The notes under the pieces: model-generated
The model's database searches: none
What the model saw: the letters and a program-made list of their open reading frames with translations, nothing else
What the model was told of the DNA's origin: nothing
Shown here: piece after piece, positions 7,248 through 15,841 of the stretch
How positions within the stretch are numbered: position 1 is the first letter of the stretch
How the letters are laid out: the number at the start of each line of letters is the position of its first letter
Translations under genes and position numbers: made by a program
NCBI GenBank assembly: GCA_018815325.1
Contig: JAHIYE010000009.1
Coordinates: 93,862-157,861 of the forward strand
Direction of reading: 5' to 3'
Length of the DNA: 64,000 nt
Source: Gammaproteobacteria bacterium
Lineage (GTDB): Bacteria > Pseudomonadota > Gammaproteobacteria > Burkholderiales > Burkholderiaceae_C

Positions 7248-8983
7248 AGTTTGGCATCGCTCTCAGGCTTGGCCTGTTGCTTGCCGTGGTCGGCGTACTG
7301 GCGGCCGGCGTCACGGGCTATTACGCCTACGACGTCAGCCGTGGCCTGCTGGTGCAATCGGCAAAAACCGAGCTGCTGACGTCAACCCAGGTGATCGCCC
7401 GCCGCATGACCCTGATGCGCGAGGAAGTCTCGCGCAATCTTCACGTGCTGGCGGCACACCCTGCGGCCTTGTCCATCCTGCAACAACCCGATCGGGCCGC
7501 GGAAGATCAGCTGGCCACCCTGTTCCGGCTGATGATGGAAGCCAACCCGGGCTATTTCCAGATTCGCCTGATTTCGGCCAGTGATAACGGCATGGAGCGC
7601 GTGCGGCTTGACCGCGATGTCAATCAACTGGTTCGCGTCACCGGGGATGATCTGCAGGAGAAGGGGCACTTTGGCTATGTCTTTGACACCCTCAGGTTGC
7701 CCGCAGGCTCGACCTATCTGTCGCGCATCGTCATCAATCACGAACGCGGCGCACATGCCGGCCTGGGGCAACCCACCGTGCAACTGGCCACACCGATCGT
7801 CGACCAGCAGGAGCGTTCCCTCGGGCTGGTTCTCATCAGTGTCGATCTCAATGGACTGTTTGCCCTGCTCGCGAAAGATATCCCGACGGAGTTTCAGCTT
7901 TTCCTCACGAACAGCAAGGGGGACTACCTGATCCACCCTGACAGTTCACAGACCTTCGGCTTTGACAAGGGCCGGCGCGTACTGATACAGGACGAGTTTG
8001 CGGCGACCCAGGATCTTGTCACGGGCAAAGCCCGCGAAGTACTGCTTGAAGCCAGCTCAGGGCGCTATGCCGAAACCCCTGTTCTGGCGGCTTTCCTCCG
8101 CCTGAAGGCCTCGGGCGCGTCTGACGACAGCAGCTTCATCATCGGCCTGGCGCAACCGTTGGCTGCGGTGCTGGAGAAGACCGACAGGCTCGGCGCCGCC
8201 ACGCTGCAGATCGTGGGTGCCCTGTGCCTGATTTGTATCCTGGTAGCCGCGCTGGTGGCGCGTGCCGTCACCCGTCCCATCAACGCCATGAGCGTTGCCA
8301 TGCAACGCTTCGCCAATGAGCGACAGCTTGCCGACGACCTGCCTGTGGAACGGCAGGATGAGATCGGTGCTCTGGCGAGCAGCTTCAAGCTGATGCAGAC
8401 CGAGATCAGCCAGCATCTGGCCCAGATGCAGAACAGCCGCACCAGGCTTGAGCATCTGGTGCAACATGATGTGCTGACCGGCCTGCCCAATCGCCGGCTG
8501 TTTCAGGACCGGCTGGAACACGCCTTGGTACGCGCCCGCCGTAATAACCAGAGGGTCGCGCTGCTGTTCATTGACCTTGACCATTTCAAAGCCATCAACG
8601 ACCGTCTGGGCCATGATGTCGGCGATGCGGTACTGAAGGCAGTGGCTTCGCGTCTGGCTGCCGCTGTGCGCGAAGTGGATACTGTGGCGCGACTGGGCGG
8701 TGACGAGTTCGTCATCCTGCTGGATGACCCGACACACCGTGAACATGTTGCCGAGATAGCTGAAAAACTGATGGAGGCCCTCAAGCCCGAGATTCTGTTC
8801 GGGGATCACGCACTGCGTGTAAGCGTCAGTATCGGCATCAGCCAATATCCGGATGATGGAGACACCGCGAGTGGCATCCTTGCCAACGCAGACCGTGCGA
8901 TGTACAGGGCCAAAACCGCAGGGCGCAGTGGCTTCCACTTTTTTTCCGCAGTCACGCCCAAGCCAGGCACTTTGCCCGTCTGA
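7244..8983 (+). CDS. Membrane diguanylate cyclase with periplasmic sensor, HAMP and GGDEF
   Basis: Makes cyclic di-GMP from two GTP. The protein has 579 aa. A first membrane helix lies at about residues 5-27, a large periplasmic region (Cache-like by layout) at 28-315, a second helix at about 318-341 (IVGALCLICILVAALVA), a HAMP segment starting at VTRPINAM, and a C-terminal GGDEF domain with DVLTGLPNRRLF and an intact GGDEF at about 485-489. An allosteric I-site, REVD, sits five residues before GGDEF, so product inhibition is expected. No EAL domain is present. The ATG at 7244 overlaps the stop of the binding-protein gene, which fixes the start and suggests a functional pair: the binding protein presents a ligand to the periplasmic domain. 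Confidence 0.9.
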   Translation: MKFGIALRLGLLLAVVGVLAAGVTGYYAYDVSRGLLVQSAKTELLTSTQVIARRMTLMREEVSRNLHVLAAHPAALSILQQPDRAAEDQLATLFRLMMEANPGYFQIRLISASDNGMERVRLDRDVNQLVRVTGDDLQEKGHFGYVFDTLRLPAGSTYLSRIVINHERGAHAGLGQPTVQLATPIVDQQERSLGLVLISVDLNGLFALLAKDIPTEFQLFLTNSKGDYLIHPDSSQTFGFDKGRRVLIQDEFAATQDLVTGKAREVLLEASSGRYAETPVLAAFLRLKASGASDDSSFIIGLAQPLAAVLEKTDRLGAATLQIVGALCLICILVAALVARAVTRPINAMSVAMQRFANERQLADDLPVERQDEIGALASSFKLMQTEISQHLAQMQNSRTRLEHLVQHDVLTGLPNRRLFQDRLEHALVRARRNNQRVALLFIDLDHFKAINDRLGHDVGDAVLKAVASRLAAAVREVDTVARLGGDEFVILLDDPTHREHVAEIAEKLMEALKPEILFGDHALRVSVSIGISQYPDDGDTASGILANADRAMYRAKTAGRSGFHFFSAVTPKPGTLPV

Positions 8984-9323
8984 CTCTGGCACGCTCCACC
9001 ACATCGGCAAGCCAGAAGACCTGGCGGTAGGGCACACGCGCATCACCGTGCCTCAGCGGCCGTTGTGATGCAGCCCCAAAACCGGACGGGCGGCACAAAA
9101 CCGGGTTGATTCACCAGCGCATCCGCTGCATTGCCATCGCTGTGCCAGTTTGGTGCGAAGGGCACATCCGCACATCTGGCCTTTGCGCTGCGCCTCATCC
9201 CTCCATCCGCCCTTAGTTGCAGCACCTGCTGACGCACCTCATCAAGGGGTCACTTCTGTTCACCACCCCGTTTCCAGAGCAAGGCCCCTGCAAGAAAACT
9301 GGCAACACGTTTCGTGTTTCAAG
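8984..9323. other. Intergenic region before the atzF promoter
   Basis: About 340 bp follow the cyclase gene before the sigma-54 promoter of atzF. No coding frame has a plausible start and composition. Around 9149-9165 the sequence TTGGTGCGAAGGGCAC resembles the dyad TTGGTGCGAACGCACC upstream of the BMP operon and may be an activator site. No clear terminator hairpin for the cyclase gene is visible. Confidence 0.3.
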
Positions 9324-9324
9324 C

Positions 9325-9340
9325 TGGCATGGTCTTTGCA
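9325..9340 (+). promoter_or_regulatory. Sigma-54-type promoter of the atzF operon
   Basis: TGGCATGGTCTTTGCA matches TGGCAC-N5-TTGCA with one mismatch and exact spacing. The start point would be near 9351, so coding must begin after it. This rules out the ATG at 9314 and argues against the one at 9359. A short dyad at the start point (9348-9359) could be a repressor site. Confidence 0.65.
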
Positions 9341-9347
9341 TTCAGTC

Positions 9348-9359
9348 TTGGATACAAGA
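9348..9359. promoter_or_regulatory. Short dyad CTTG-N4-CAAG at the atzF start point
   Basis: CTTGGATACAAG is a 4-bp-arm inverted repeat resembling the TTGTATACAA-type sites bound by some GntR-family regulators. It covers the predicted transcription start of atzF. A GntR/FCD regulator is encoded at the far end of the island. A second exact copy was not found elsewhere in the island, so the assignment is tentative. Confidence 0.35.
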
Positions 9360-9373
9360 TGGAATGCATCAAA

Positions 9374-11101
9374 ATGGTGTCCTCACCCCAACCTCAAACA
9401 CGCCGTACCACGTCGTCAGGCGCTGACGGGCATGCACCGCAGGCCTGGATTTCAACGCCCGCTGAGCCCATCTGCGAGCAGGACGCGGGACCCTTGGCGG
9501 GACTGCGCTTTGCGGTCAAAGACAACGTAGACGTTCAGGGCATGCCCACCACCGCGGCCTGCCCGGCTTTTGCCCACACCCCGCCACAGCATGCCGCGGT
9601 GGTGAGCCGCCTGCTCCAGGCTGGTGCAAGCCTGCTGGGCAAAACCAATCTGGACCAGTTTGCCTGCGGCCTCAATGGCACACGCTCTCCTTATGGTGCC
9701 GTGCCCAACGCCATTGACCCCCTTTATGTGTCTGGCGGCTCCAGCTCGGGCTCGGCCTATGTGGTGGCTACTGGCCAGGTCGATTTCGCACTGGGGACGG
9801 ATACGGCCGGCTCGGGTCGTGTCCCGGCCGGGCTCAACAACATTGTGGGCATCAAGCCGAGCAAGGGTTTGATCAGCACCCGTGGCGTATTGCCCGCAGC
9901 CCAAAGCGTGGACTGCGTCTCGATTTTCGCGCGCACGGTCAGTGTGGCGGCACGCGTGCTGCACGCGGCCATCGGCCACGATCCGCTGGACCCGTTCTCG
10001 CGCAGCCTGTCTCTCGCTGGCACGGCGTGGGGCAGCAGCTTCCGGTTTGGCGTGCCTTCCCGGCTGGAGTTTTATGGCGACCTGCTTGCCGAGGAGGCCT
10101 TCTCGCAAGCGCTGGAAAGTCTCAAGGCTTTGGGCGGCACGCCAGTGACGATTGACTACACGCCGCTGGCACAGGCAGCCACCTTGCTCTATGAGAGCGC
10201 ACTGGTGGCCGAGCGCTATACCGCCATCCGACCATTTTTTGATGCGCATGAAGACGAGGTGATCGAGCCGGTGCGCAGCATCATTGCCAGCGGGCGCCAA
10301 TACAACGCAGCGGATGTGTTTGAAGCGCAGACCCAGCTGCATGCACTGGGGCAACAGGCTGCAGCCATGTGGGGCGGCATCGACGTGCTGCTGGTGCCCA
10401 CCGCACCCACCCACTACACCCTTGCGCAAATGCAGGCCGACCCGGTGAAGCTCAATCGCCAGCTGGGTGCGTACACCAATTTTGTCAATCTGCTCGACTA
10501 TGCGGCGATCTCCGTGCCCAGCAGCATCCGTCCGGATGGCCTGCCGTTTGGGATCACGCTGATCGGCCCTTGCGGCAGCGACTGGCAACTGGCAGAGCTC
10601 GGTCAACGCTATCACCACGCCACGGGCCTGCCCCTGGGCGCAACCGGTGAAGCCTTACCGGCACCTGAGTCCATCGCCGGCATCCACACGGCCCCAACGT
10701 CAATGCACCTGGCTGTGGTGGGGGCTCACCTCTCGGGCATGCCTCTGAACGGCCAACTCACCGAGCGCGGCGCCCGCTTGGTGCGCAGCACCAACACCGC
10801 ACCCCATTACCGCCTGTATGCCTTGCCCGATACCAGCCCGCCCAAGCCCGGCCTCAAGCGCACCGCCACAGACGGCGCGGCCATTGCGCTGGAGGTCTGG
10901 GACATGCCGCTGGAGCAGGTTGGCAGTTTTCTGGCACTGATCCCCGCGCCACTGGGGCTGGGACAACTGGAGTTGGCGGACGGCAGCTGGGTTACCGGGT
11001 TCATCTGCGAAGGCCATGCGCTGGAAAACGCACAGGACGTGACCCCATACGGCGGCTGGCGCGCTTACATGGCCTCACGTCAGAAAGCAGCGGGCTCCTG
11101 A
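9374..11101 (+). CDS. atzF: Allophanate hydrolase (AtzF type)
   Basis: Amidase-signature enzyme that hydrolyses allophanate to ammonia and CO2, the last step of urea, biuret and cyanuric acid breakdown. The protein has 575 aa from the ATG at 9374. The amidase domain carries the catalytic lysine in RFAVKDNVDVQG, the Gly/Ser-rich stretch YVSGGSSSGSAYVVATG and the serine of GTDTAGSGRVPAGLNN, the form typical of allophanate hydrolases. After about residue 430 comes the extra C-terminal domain that marks this family (MHLAVVGAHLSGMPLNGQL to the end). The start was placed downstream of the sigma-54 start point. It leads an operon with a three-gene ABC importer 57 bases downstream. No urea carboxylase is present, so the allophanate probably comes from biuret-like compounds. 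Confidence 0.9.
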   Translation: MVSSPQPQTRRTTSSGADGHAPQAWISTPAEPICEQDAGPLAGLRFAVKDNVDVQGMPTTAACPAFAHTPPQHAAVVSRLLQAGASLLGKTNLDQFACGLNGTRSPYGAVPNAIDPLYVSGGSSSGSAYVVATGQVDFALGTDTAGSGRVPAGLNNIVGIKPSKGLISTRGVLPAAQSVDCVSIFARTVSVAARVLHAAIGHDPLDPFSRSLSLAGTAWGSSFRFGVPSRLEFYGDLLAEEAFSQALESLKALGGTPVTIDYTPLAQAATLLYESALVAERYTAIRPFFDAHEDEVIEPVRSIIASGRQYNAADVFEAQTQLHALGQQAAAMWGGIDVLLVPTAPTHYTLAQMQADPVKLNRQLGAYTNFVNLLDYAAISVPSSIRPDGLPFGITLIGPCGSDWQLAELGQRYHHATGLPLGATGEALPAPESIAGIHTAPTSMHLAVVGAHLSGMPLNGQLTERGARLVRSTNTAPHYRLYALPDTSPPKPGLKRTATDGAAIALEVWDMPLEQVGSFLALIPAPLGLGQLELADGSWVTGFICEGHALENAQDVTPYGGWRAYMASRQKAAGS

Positions 11102-11158
11102 CCCCTTGCCACACGAATCAGATCACTTCATCCCTTAACCATGCAAAGGAATCACACC

Positions 11159-12190
11159 ATGAACAAAACCCTGTCAACCGTCATCCAGGACACCGCTTCC
11201 CCGACCTCTGCCACACCCAACCGCCGCCAGCTTCTGATTGGTGGTGCGGCTGCCCTGGGTGTGATGGCCGCCCCCGCCATCGTGCGTGCGCAAAGCGGCC
11301 CCAAAATCCGCATCGGCTACTGGCCCATTGCGGCGGGCCTGCCCTTCTACTCGGCTGTTGAGCTGGGCTATTTCAAGGAGGCCGGCCTGAACGTGGAGGT
11401 GCTCAAGTTCGCCGGCGCCCAGCAGATCATGGAGGCCATGCTGTCTGACCGTTGCGATGGCAGCGCCAATGGCACAGGGTCGGCCAACATTGCGATCGGC
11501 GAACTCGCACAGCCGGGCACTTTCAAGATTTTCTGCTCCAACCCGAGCAATGTGGACAACGTGCTCGACGAAGTGATCGTGCCGGTTGGCAGCACGGCCA
11601 AGACCATTGCCGACCTCAAGGGCAAGCGCATCGCATCCGGCCCTGGCATTCAAAACGTCACCCTGGCCAAGACCGTGCTGGAACGCGGAGGTGCCACGGG
11701 CGCTACCGTGGTCGAGCTGCCCATCGGCCAACACGTGGCCGCAATCGCGGGTGGACAAATTGATGGCGCCTACACGCTGGAGCCGACGGGGACCATTGGT
11801 CGCCTGAACGGCACCACCCGCACACTCGAGGCTGGTGTGATCGCGCACTACGTGCTGGGCAATCCCAAGGCACCCTGGTTTGGCGGCTCGGCCTCGCTCA
11901 CGGCTTCATTCATCAAGAAGTATCCCGACGAAGCCAAAAAATTCATCACGGCCTACGGCAAGGGCGTGGCCTATGTCCGCGCCAAGTCGACCGAAGCCCG
12001 CAAGTTCCTCAAAGGCTACACCCCGATTGAGGGCGCACTGACGAGCGAAGTACCGCTTGCCGCGTACACCATGTACAACGAGTTCACACCGGCCGACGTG
12101 GCGCACTTCCAGAAGTTCTTCGACCTGTTCAGCGACAAGGGCATCTTCAGCTCGCGCCTGATGGTCGACAGCATGCTTTACAAGGGCTGA
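11159..12190 (+). CDS. TauA/SsuA (NMT1)-type substrate-binding protein
   Basis: Periplasmic binding protein of an ABC importer, 343 aa. The ATG at 11159 has AAAGGA eight bases upstream; an earlier ATG (11141) overlaps that site and is unlikely. A Tat-type signal, NRRQLLIGGAAALGVMAAPAIVRAQ in outline, spans about residues 22-45. The mature start KIRIGYWPIAAGLPFYSAVELGYFKEAGL is typical of the NMT1/TauA group, which bind small organic N or S compounds. It is followed after 5 bases by its permease and then the ATPase. Linked to atzF, it probably imports a compound ultimately yielding allophanate, such as a urea or amide derivative. Confidence 0.85.
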   Translation: MNKTLSTVIQDTASPTSATPNRRQLLIGGAAALGVMAAPAIVRAQSGPKIRIGYWPIAAGLPFYSAVELGYFKEAGLNVEVLKFAGAQQIMEAMLSDRCDGSANGTGSANIAIGELAQPGTFKIFCSNPSNVDNVLDEVIVPVGSTAKTIADLKGKRIASGPGIQNVTLAKTVLERGGATGATVVELPIGQHVAAIAGGQIDGAYTLEPTGTIGRLNGTTRTLEAGVIAHYVLGNPKAPWFGGSASLTASFIKKYPDEAKKFITAYGKGVAYVRAKSTEARKFLKGYTPIEGALTSEVPLAAYTMYNEFTPADVAHFQKFFDLFSDKGIFSSRLMVDSMLYKG

Positions 12191-12195
12191 GCACG

Positions 12196-13062
12196 ATGGA
12201 CAACACTTCCCCCATCGAGACATCCAGCCCGGCGGCAGCACCCACTCCGGTGCAGCCCAGGCCCTGGGTGCCGCCGGCAGCCAACGCACCGGCTGCGCCA
12301 CCGCGCAAGCCGCAGTGGGAACGCTTCCTGCCCCTCATCGGTCCGGTGGTGTTGTTCATCCTGTGGGACCTGGCCGTCCGCACGGGCTTTATCAAGGCCC
12401 TGTTGCTGCCGCCACCGCTGGATGCGCTCGGTGCACTGGTCAATGGCCTGGCCGGTGGGCCCCTGCTGAAAGACTTTGCCGTCACAGTGTGGCGCACGGT
12501 CGAGGCCTTTCTGATTGCGGCGGTCATCGGCATGCCCCTGGGCGTGCTGCTGGGCAGCAACGAAAAAGCCTACCGCAGCGTGGAGTTCCTGATTGACTTC
12601 TTCCGCTCCACGCCTTCGTCGGCGCTGATCCCGCTGTTCCTGATGATCTTTGGCGTGTCCGATATCAACAAGGTCGCGATTGCCGCCTTTGGTGCCCTGC
12701 TGATCGTGGTCTTCAACAGCGCTTACGGTGTGATCAATGCCCGCAAGCAGCGCGTGATGGCGGCCAAGGTCATGGGGGCATCGCGCTGGCAAATCTTCAA
12801 GGACGTGCTGGTGTGGGAAAGCCTGCAACCGAGCTTCGTGGGCTTGCGCTCAGCCGTTTCGATGGCACTGGTGATCGTGATCGTGGCCGAGATGTTCATT
12901 GGTGCCGACAGTGGTCTGGGCAACCGCATCATCAATTCGCAGCAGGTGATGAACGTGAAGGACATGTATGCCTCCATCCTGGCGGCCGGCGCGCTGGGCT
13001 ACGCGCTCAACATCCTGTTCCTGATGGCCGAGCGCCGCATCGTGCACTGGAGTGGCAGATGA
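12196..13062 (+). CDS. ABC transporter permease (TauC/SsuC type)
   Basis: Inner-membrane channel subunit, 288 aa. A proline- and alanine-rich cytoplasmic tail (about 1-45) precedes six predicted helices, starting with FLPLIGPVVLFILWDL. The coupling-loop (EAA) region is visible as KVMGASRWQIFKDVLVWESLQPSFVGLR. It lies 5 bases after the binding-protein gene and 84 bases before the ATPase gene, in one operon with atzF. The family covers taurine, sulfonate, pyrimidine-precursor and similar importers, so the substrate cannot be read from this subunit. Confidence 0.88.
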   Translation: MDNTSPIETSSPAAAPTPVQPRPWVPPAANAPAAPPRKPQWERFLPLIGPVVLFILWDLAVRTGFIKALLLPPPLDALGALVNGLAGGPLLKDFAVTVWRTVEAFLIAAVIGMPLGVLLGSNEKAYRSVEFLIDFFRSTPSSALIPLFLMIFGVSDINKVAIAAFGALLIVVFNSAYGVINARKQRVMAAKVMGASRWQIFKDVLVWESLQPSFVGLRSAVSMALVIVIVAEMFIGADSGLGNRIINSQQVMNVKDMYASILAAGALGYALNILFLMAERRIVHWSGR

Positions 13063-13146
13063 GAGCAACACCCAGCCCTAGCGCCCCATGCACCGATAGC
13101 GGCCTGGCGGCCACCTCCCCCGAACACAGCCCCTGGAGAATCTGAT

Positions 13147-13968
13147 ATGTCTGCCGTACTCAACGCCCCGTTCTTCGCTGATGTCCCGCAGCCGGTCTTC
13201 AAGCCCGGCCCGGCCGGCACGCACATCACCATTCGTGGCCTCACCAAGTACTTTGCCGGCTGGCCGCTGTACGATCAGTTTGATCTCGACATCCCCAAGC
13301 ACAAGATCGTCTCGGTGTTCGGCCCCAACGGTTGCGGCAAGTCCACGCTGATCAACATGATTGCGGGTCTGGTGCCTATCGACAGTGGCGAGATCCTGTT
13401 CGACGGCAAGAGCCTGAAGGACACCAAGATCGGCTACGTCTTCCAGAACTACCGCGAGGCCATGTTCCCCTGGATGCGCACCATCGACAACATCGCTTAC
13501 CCGCTCAAGCTCGAAGGCAGAAGCAAGGCGGAAGTCGATCGCCGCATGGCCGAGCTGGTTGCCTCTTTCGATGTGAAGTTCGACCTGAACCGCTATCCCT
13601 ATGAGTTGTCAGGCGGCCAGCAGCAAACCGCATCCATCATGCGTGCACTGGCCAACAACCCCGAGGTGCTGTTCCTTGATGAACCCTTCTCGGCCCTTGA
13701 CTTCGAGATGACGCTGTTCATCCGCGAGAAGCTGCAGGAAGTGTTCATGCAGACCGGCACCACCATGCTGCTGGTGTCGCACGACCTGGAGGAAGCCGTT
13801 TACCTGGCCGACCAGGTGCTGCTGCTGACCAAGCGCCCCACCCGGGTTGCCGAAATCCTGCCCTACGGCGATGCCCGGCCACGCACAGTCGAAACCCTGT
13901 CGGAGCCCAGCTTCATCAGCACCAAGAAGCGCAGCCTGGAGATCTTCCAGCGCGAGGTACGGCGCTAA
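13147..13968 (+). CDS. ABC transporter ATP-binding protein (TauB/SsuB type)
   Basis: Energising ATPase of the importer, 273 aa. Walker A is FGPNGCGKSTL (about residues 58-66), the Q-loop is VFQNYREAMFPW, the signature is LSGGQQQ and Walker B is VLFLDEPFSALD, with the switch histidine in LLVSHDLEEAVYLAD. All catalytic motifs are intact. The gene ends 14 bases before the convergent end of the tetR gene, so it closes the atzF operon. No terminator hairpin is obvious in the gap. Confidence 0.9.
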   Translation: MSAVLNAPFFADVPQPVFKPGPAGTHITIRGLTKYFAGWPLYDQFDLDIPKHKIVSVFGPNGCGKSTLINMIAGLVPIDSGEILFDGKSLKDTKIGYVFQNYREAMFPWMRTIDNIAYPLKLEGRSKAEVDRRMAELVASFDVKFDLNRYPYELSGGQQQTASIMRALANNPEVLFLDEPFSALDFEMTLFIREKLQEVFMQTGTTMLLVSHDLEEAVYLADQVLLLTKRPTRVAEILPYGDARPRTVETLSEPSFISTKKRSLEIFQREVRR

Positions 13969-13982
13969 TGTCACACGCCCGG

Positions 13983-14651
13983 CTAGCCTTCAGGCGCGAG
14001 AAAGGCCGCAAGCATGGCGCGTGTGAGCTTGCGGTGCTCCCGCTGCCAGGCAGCTTTGTGCAAATCCCTGTTGAAGATGCGCGAAAGCGTGAAGGCATGC
14101 GCACGGCCATAGTAAGAGAGGCTGACCATCACCACGTAGAGGTGCAGCGCATCGACACCCGCCCGCACCTCACCCGTGGCCGCCCCCCGGGAGAGCAGTT
14201 TGCGGATAAGGCCCAACACCGGCGAGGCCATTTTGGGAATCCGCCCGGACCGTGCGAGGTACCGGGCTTCGTTCAGGTTCTCGAAAGCCAGCAGCTTGCG
14301 CAGCTTCGGGTGCGCAGCGAAATGGTCCGCCACAAAGTCAAAGATGCACAGCAAGCCCTCCGTCGGCGGCAGTGCATTCGCATCAATCTGCAGTTCGTCG
14401 TGCCGCAATTCCGCCAGCACGGTTTCCAGCACCGTGACGTAGAGATCGTCCTTGCTCCCGTAGTAGTGGTACAGCATGCGGATGTTGATGCCAGCACGCT
14501 GCGCAATCCGCTCGGTGCGGGCACCGCTGTGACCGTGTGTGGAGAACTCATCAACAGCGGCTTGCAGCAGGCGCGCGCGCGCGCGCGCCGGATCACGCTT
14601 CGCACAGGCCTCGTCGAGGGCCGGCACCTTGCCGGATGAACCCGATGTCAA
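13983..14651 (-). CDS. TetR-family regulator
   Basis: Transcriptional repressor of the TetR family, 222 aa. The N-terminal DNA-binding region reads LLQAAVDEFSTHGHSGARTERIAQRAGINIRMLYHYYGSKDDLY in outline, a canonical HTH (about residues 28-72). The C-terminal ligand domain is helical. The start is an unusual TTG at 14651: AGGAGG lies five bases before it, inside the last codons of the amidase gene, and TTGA overlaps the amidase TGA. A GTG at 14627 is the alternative. A (GC)9 run at 14571-14588 encodes an Ala-Arg repeat just before the HTH. It is the last gene of a three-gene operon and probably controls it; the ligand is unknown. Confidence 0.88.
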   Translation of the reverse strand: MTSGSSGKVPALDEACAKRDPARARARLLQAAVDEFSTHGHSGARTERIAQRAGINIRMLYHYYGSKDDLYVTVLETVLAELRHDELQIDANALPPTEGLLCIFDFVADHFAAHPKLRKLLAFENLNEARYLARSGRIPKMASPVLGLIRKLLSRGAATGEVRAGVDALHLYVVMVSLSYYGRAHAFTLSRIFNRDLHKAAWQREHRKLTRAMLAAFLAPEG

Positions 14652-15841
14652 AACGGCCTCCTTTCTATTTCTGTTTGCGCGAGCGCGACCGCCAGAGCCA
14701 ACAGACGTTCGTCCTGACCGGGCGCGGCGATGAAGGAGACGCCCGCCGGCAGGCCATGCACATGCGCGAGCGGCAACACCACCTGCGGCAAGCCTGCATG
14801 CCCCGCCAGGGAGCCAAGTGCCAGGGCACGCTCATAGAAAGCGCCACGCGCCACAGCGCCAGCCGTCACGGGCAACGCCACGCCGGGTGCAGCGGGCAGC
14901 AGCCAGGCCTCATCGGGCCCCAGCCGGGCCACGAGCTCACTTGCCATCTTCTGGCGCCAGTGGCGCAATGGCGCCTCCAGGGCGGGGTCGAGCGCCAGCG
15001 CACTCGCGAAGCGCGGGGTGATCGCTGGCCCAAAGACGGGCTGTCGCTCGCGTATCCAGGGGCCCAGACTCTCACGGATTTCGAGCCCCTGCAGCACGGT
15101 GTAAGCCCCCAGCGCCTCGCGCCAGGGCGCTCCAAAGGCCTGGCGCGACTCCGTGATACCGGCCGCGAGTGCCCACGCGCTCAATGCCTGCTCAACGTCA
15201 GGCTCTGCCAGTGCGAGCGCGTCTTCAGCCAAACACAGCCGCAATGGCGCAGCCAGAGGCCGGCGCTGTACGCCGAACAGCACGTCGCCGGCATCGCGCA
15301 GCAGCGCTGCATCGCGTGCAAACCAGCCGACGGTGTCGTAGCTGGACGCGAACGGCAGTACGCCGGACAGGGGGATACGCCCGTGCGTCGGCCGCATGGC
15401 ATAGGCCCCGCAGTAGGAAGCGGGTACACGCACCGAGCCGCCCGTGTCGGTACCCAGCGCAAGGTCTGCCTCGCTGCCCGCCACCGCCACGGCGGAGCCG
15501 CTGGACGAACCGCCTGGCAACCTGTCCGGCGCGGCAGGGTTGCGCGGCGTGCCATGGAACGCATTCTCGCCCTCCAGGCTGAAGGCCAGTTCATCCGTGA
15601 CCGTCTTGCCGATGACGCATGCACCGGCAGCGCGCAGCGCCGCCACGCAAAACGCGTCCTCCGTGGGAGTGGCGTGGCTGGCGGCCCAATCAGGGTTGCC
15701 GCAGGTCGTCGGCGTGCCGGCCACGTTGATCAGGTCCTTGACGGCCACGCGCACGCCATCCAGCACGCCAGTGCCAGTGGCCTCGCGCAGACAGCGTGGC
15801 CCGGGCACAAAGGCACCTGAAGGAGATGAGGATGCACTCAT
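14648..15841 (-). CDS. Amidase-signature family amidase
   Basis: Amide hydrolase of 397 aa with the complete Ser-Ser-Lys triad: lysine in RVAVKDLINVAGTPT, the Gly/Ser stretch PGGSSSGSAVAVAGS and the nucleophile region GTDTGGSVRVPASYCG. It lacks the C-terminal domain of allophanate hydrolase. The ATG at 15841 overlaps the TGA of the upstream cysteine hydrolase gene (ATGA), which fixes the start; the frame is open for 59 more codons upstream but inside that gene. It is coupled on the other side to tetR. Operon context suggests it acts on an amide or ureide made or released by the cysteine hydrolase. No specific substrate can be named. Confidence 0.85.
   Translation of the reverse strand: MSASSSPSGAFVPGPRCLREATGTGVLDGVRVAVKDLINVAGTPTTCGNPDWAASHATPTEDAFCVAALRAAGACVIGKTVTDELAFSLEGENAFHGTPRNPAAPDRLPGGSSSGSAVAVAGSEADLALGTDTGGSVRVPASYCGAYAMRPTHGRIPLSGVLPFASSYDTVGWFARDAALLRDAGDVLFGVQRRPLAAPLRLCLAEDALALAEPDVEQALSAWALAAGITESRQAFGAPWREALGAYTVLQGLEIRESLGPWIRERQPVFGPAITPRFASALALDPALEAPLRHWRQKMASELVARLGPDEAWLLPAAPGVALPVTAGAVARGAFYERALALGSLAGHAGLPQVVLPLAHVHGLPAGVSFIAAPGQDERLLALAVALAQTEIERRPF

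Noticed and set aside
14537..15820. A 427-codon plus-strand frame opposite the amidase and tetR
   Set aside because: No domain, overlaps two real genes antisense, and begins within the (GC)9 zone.
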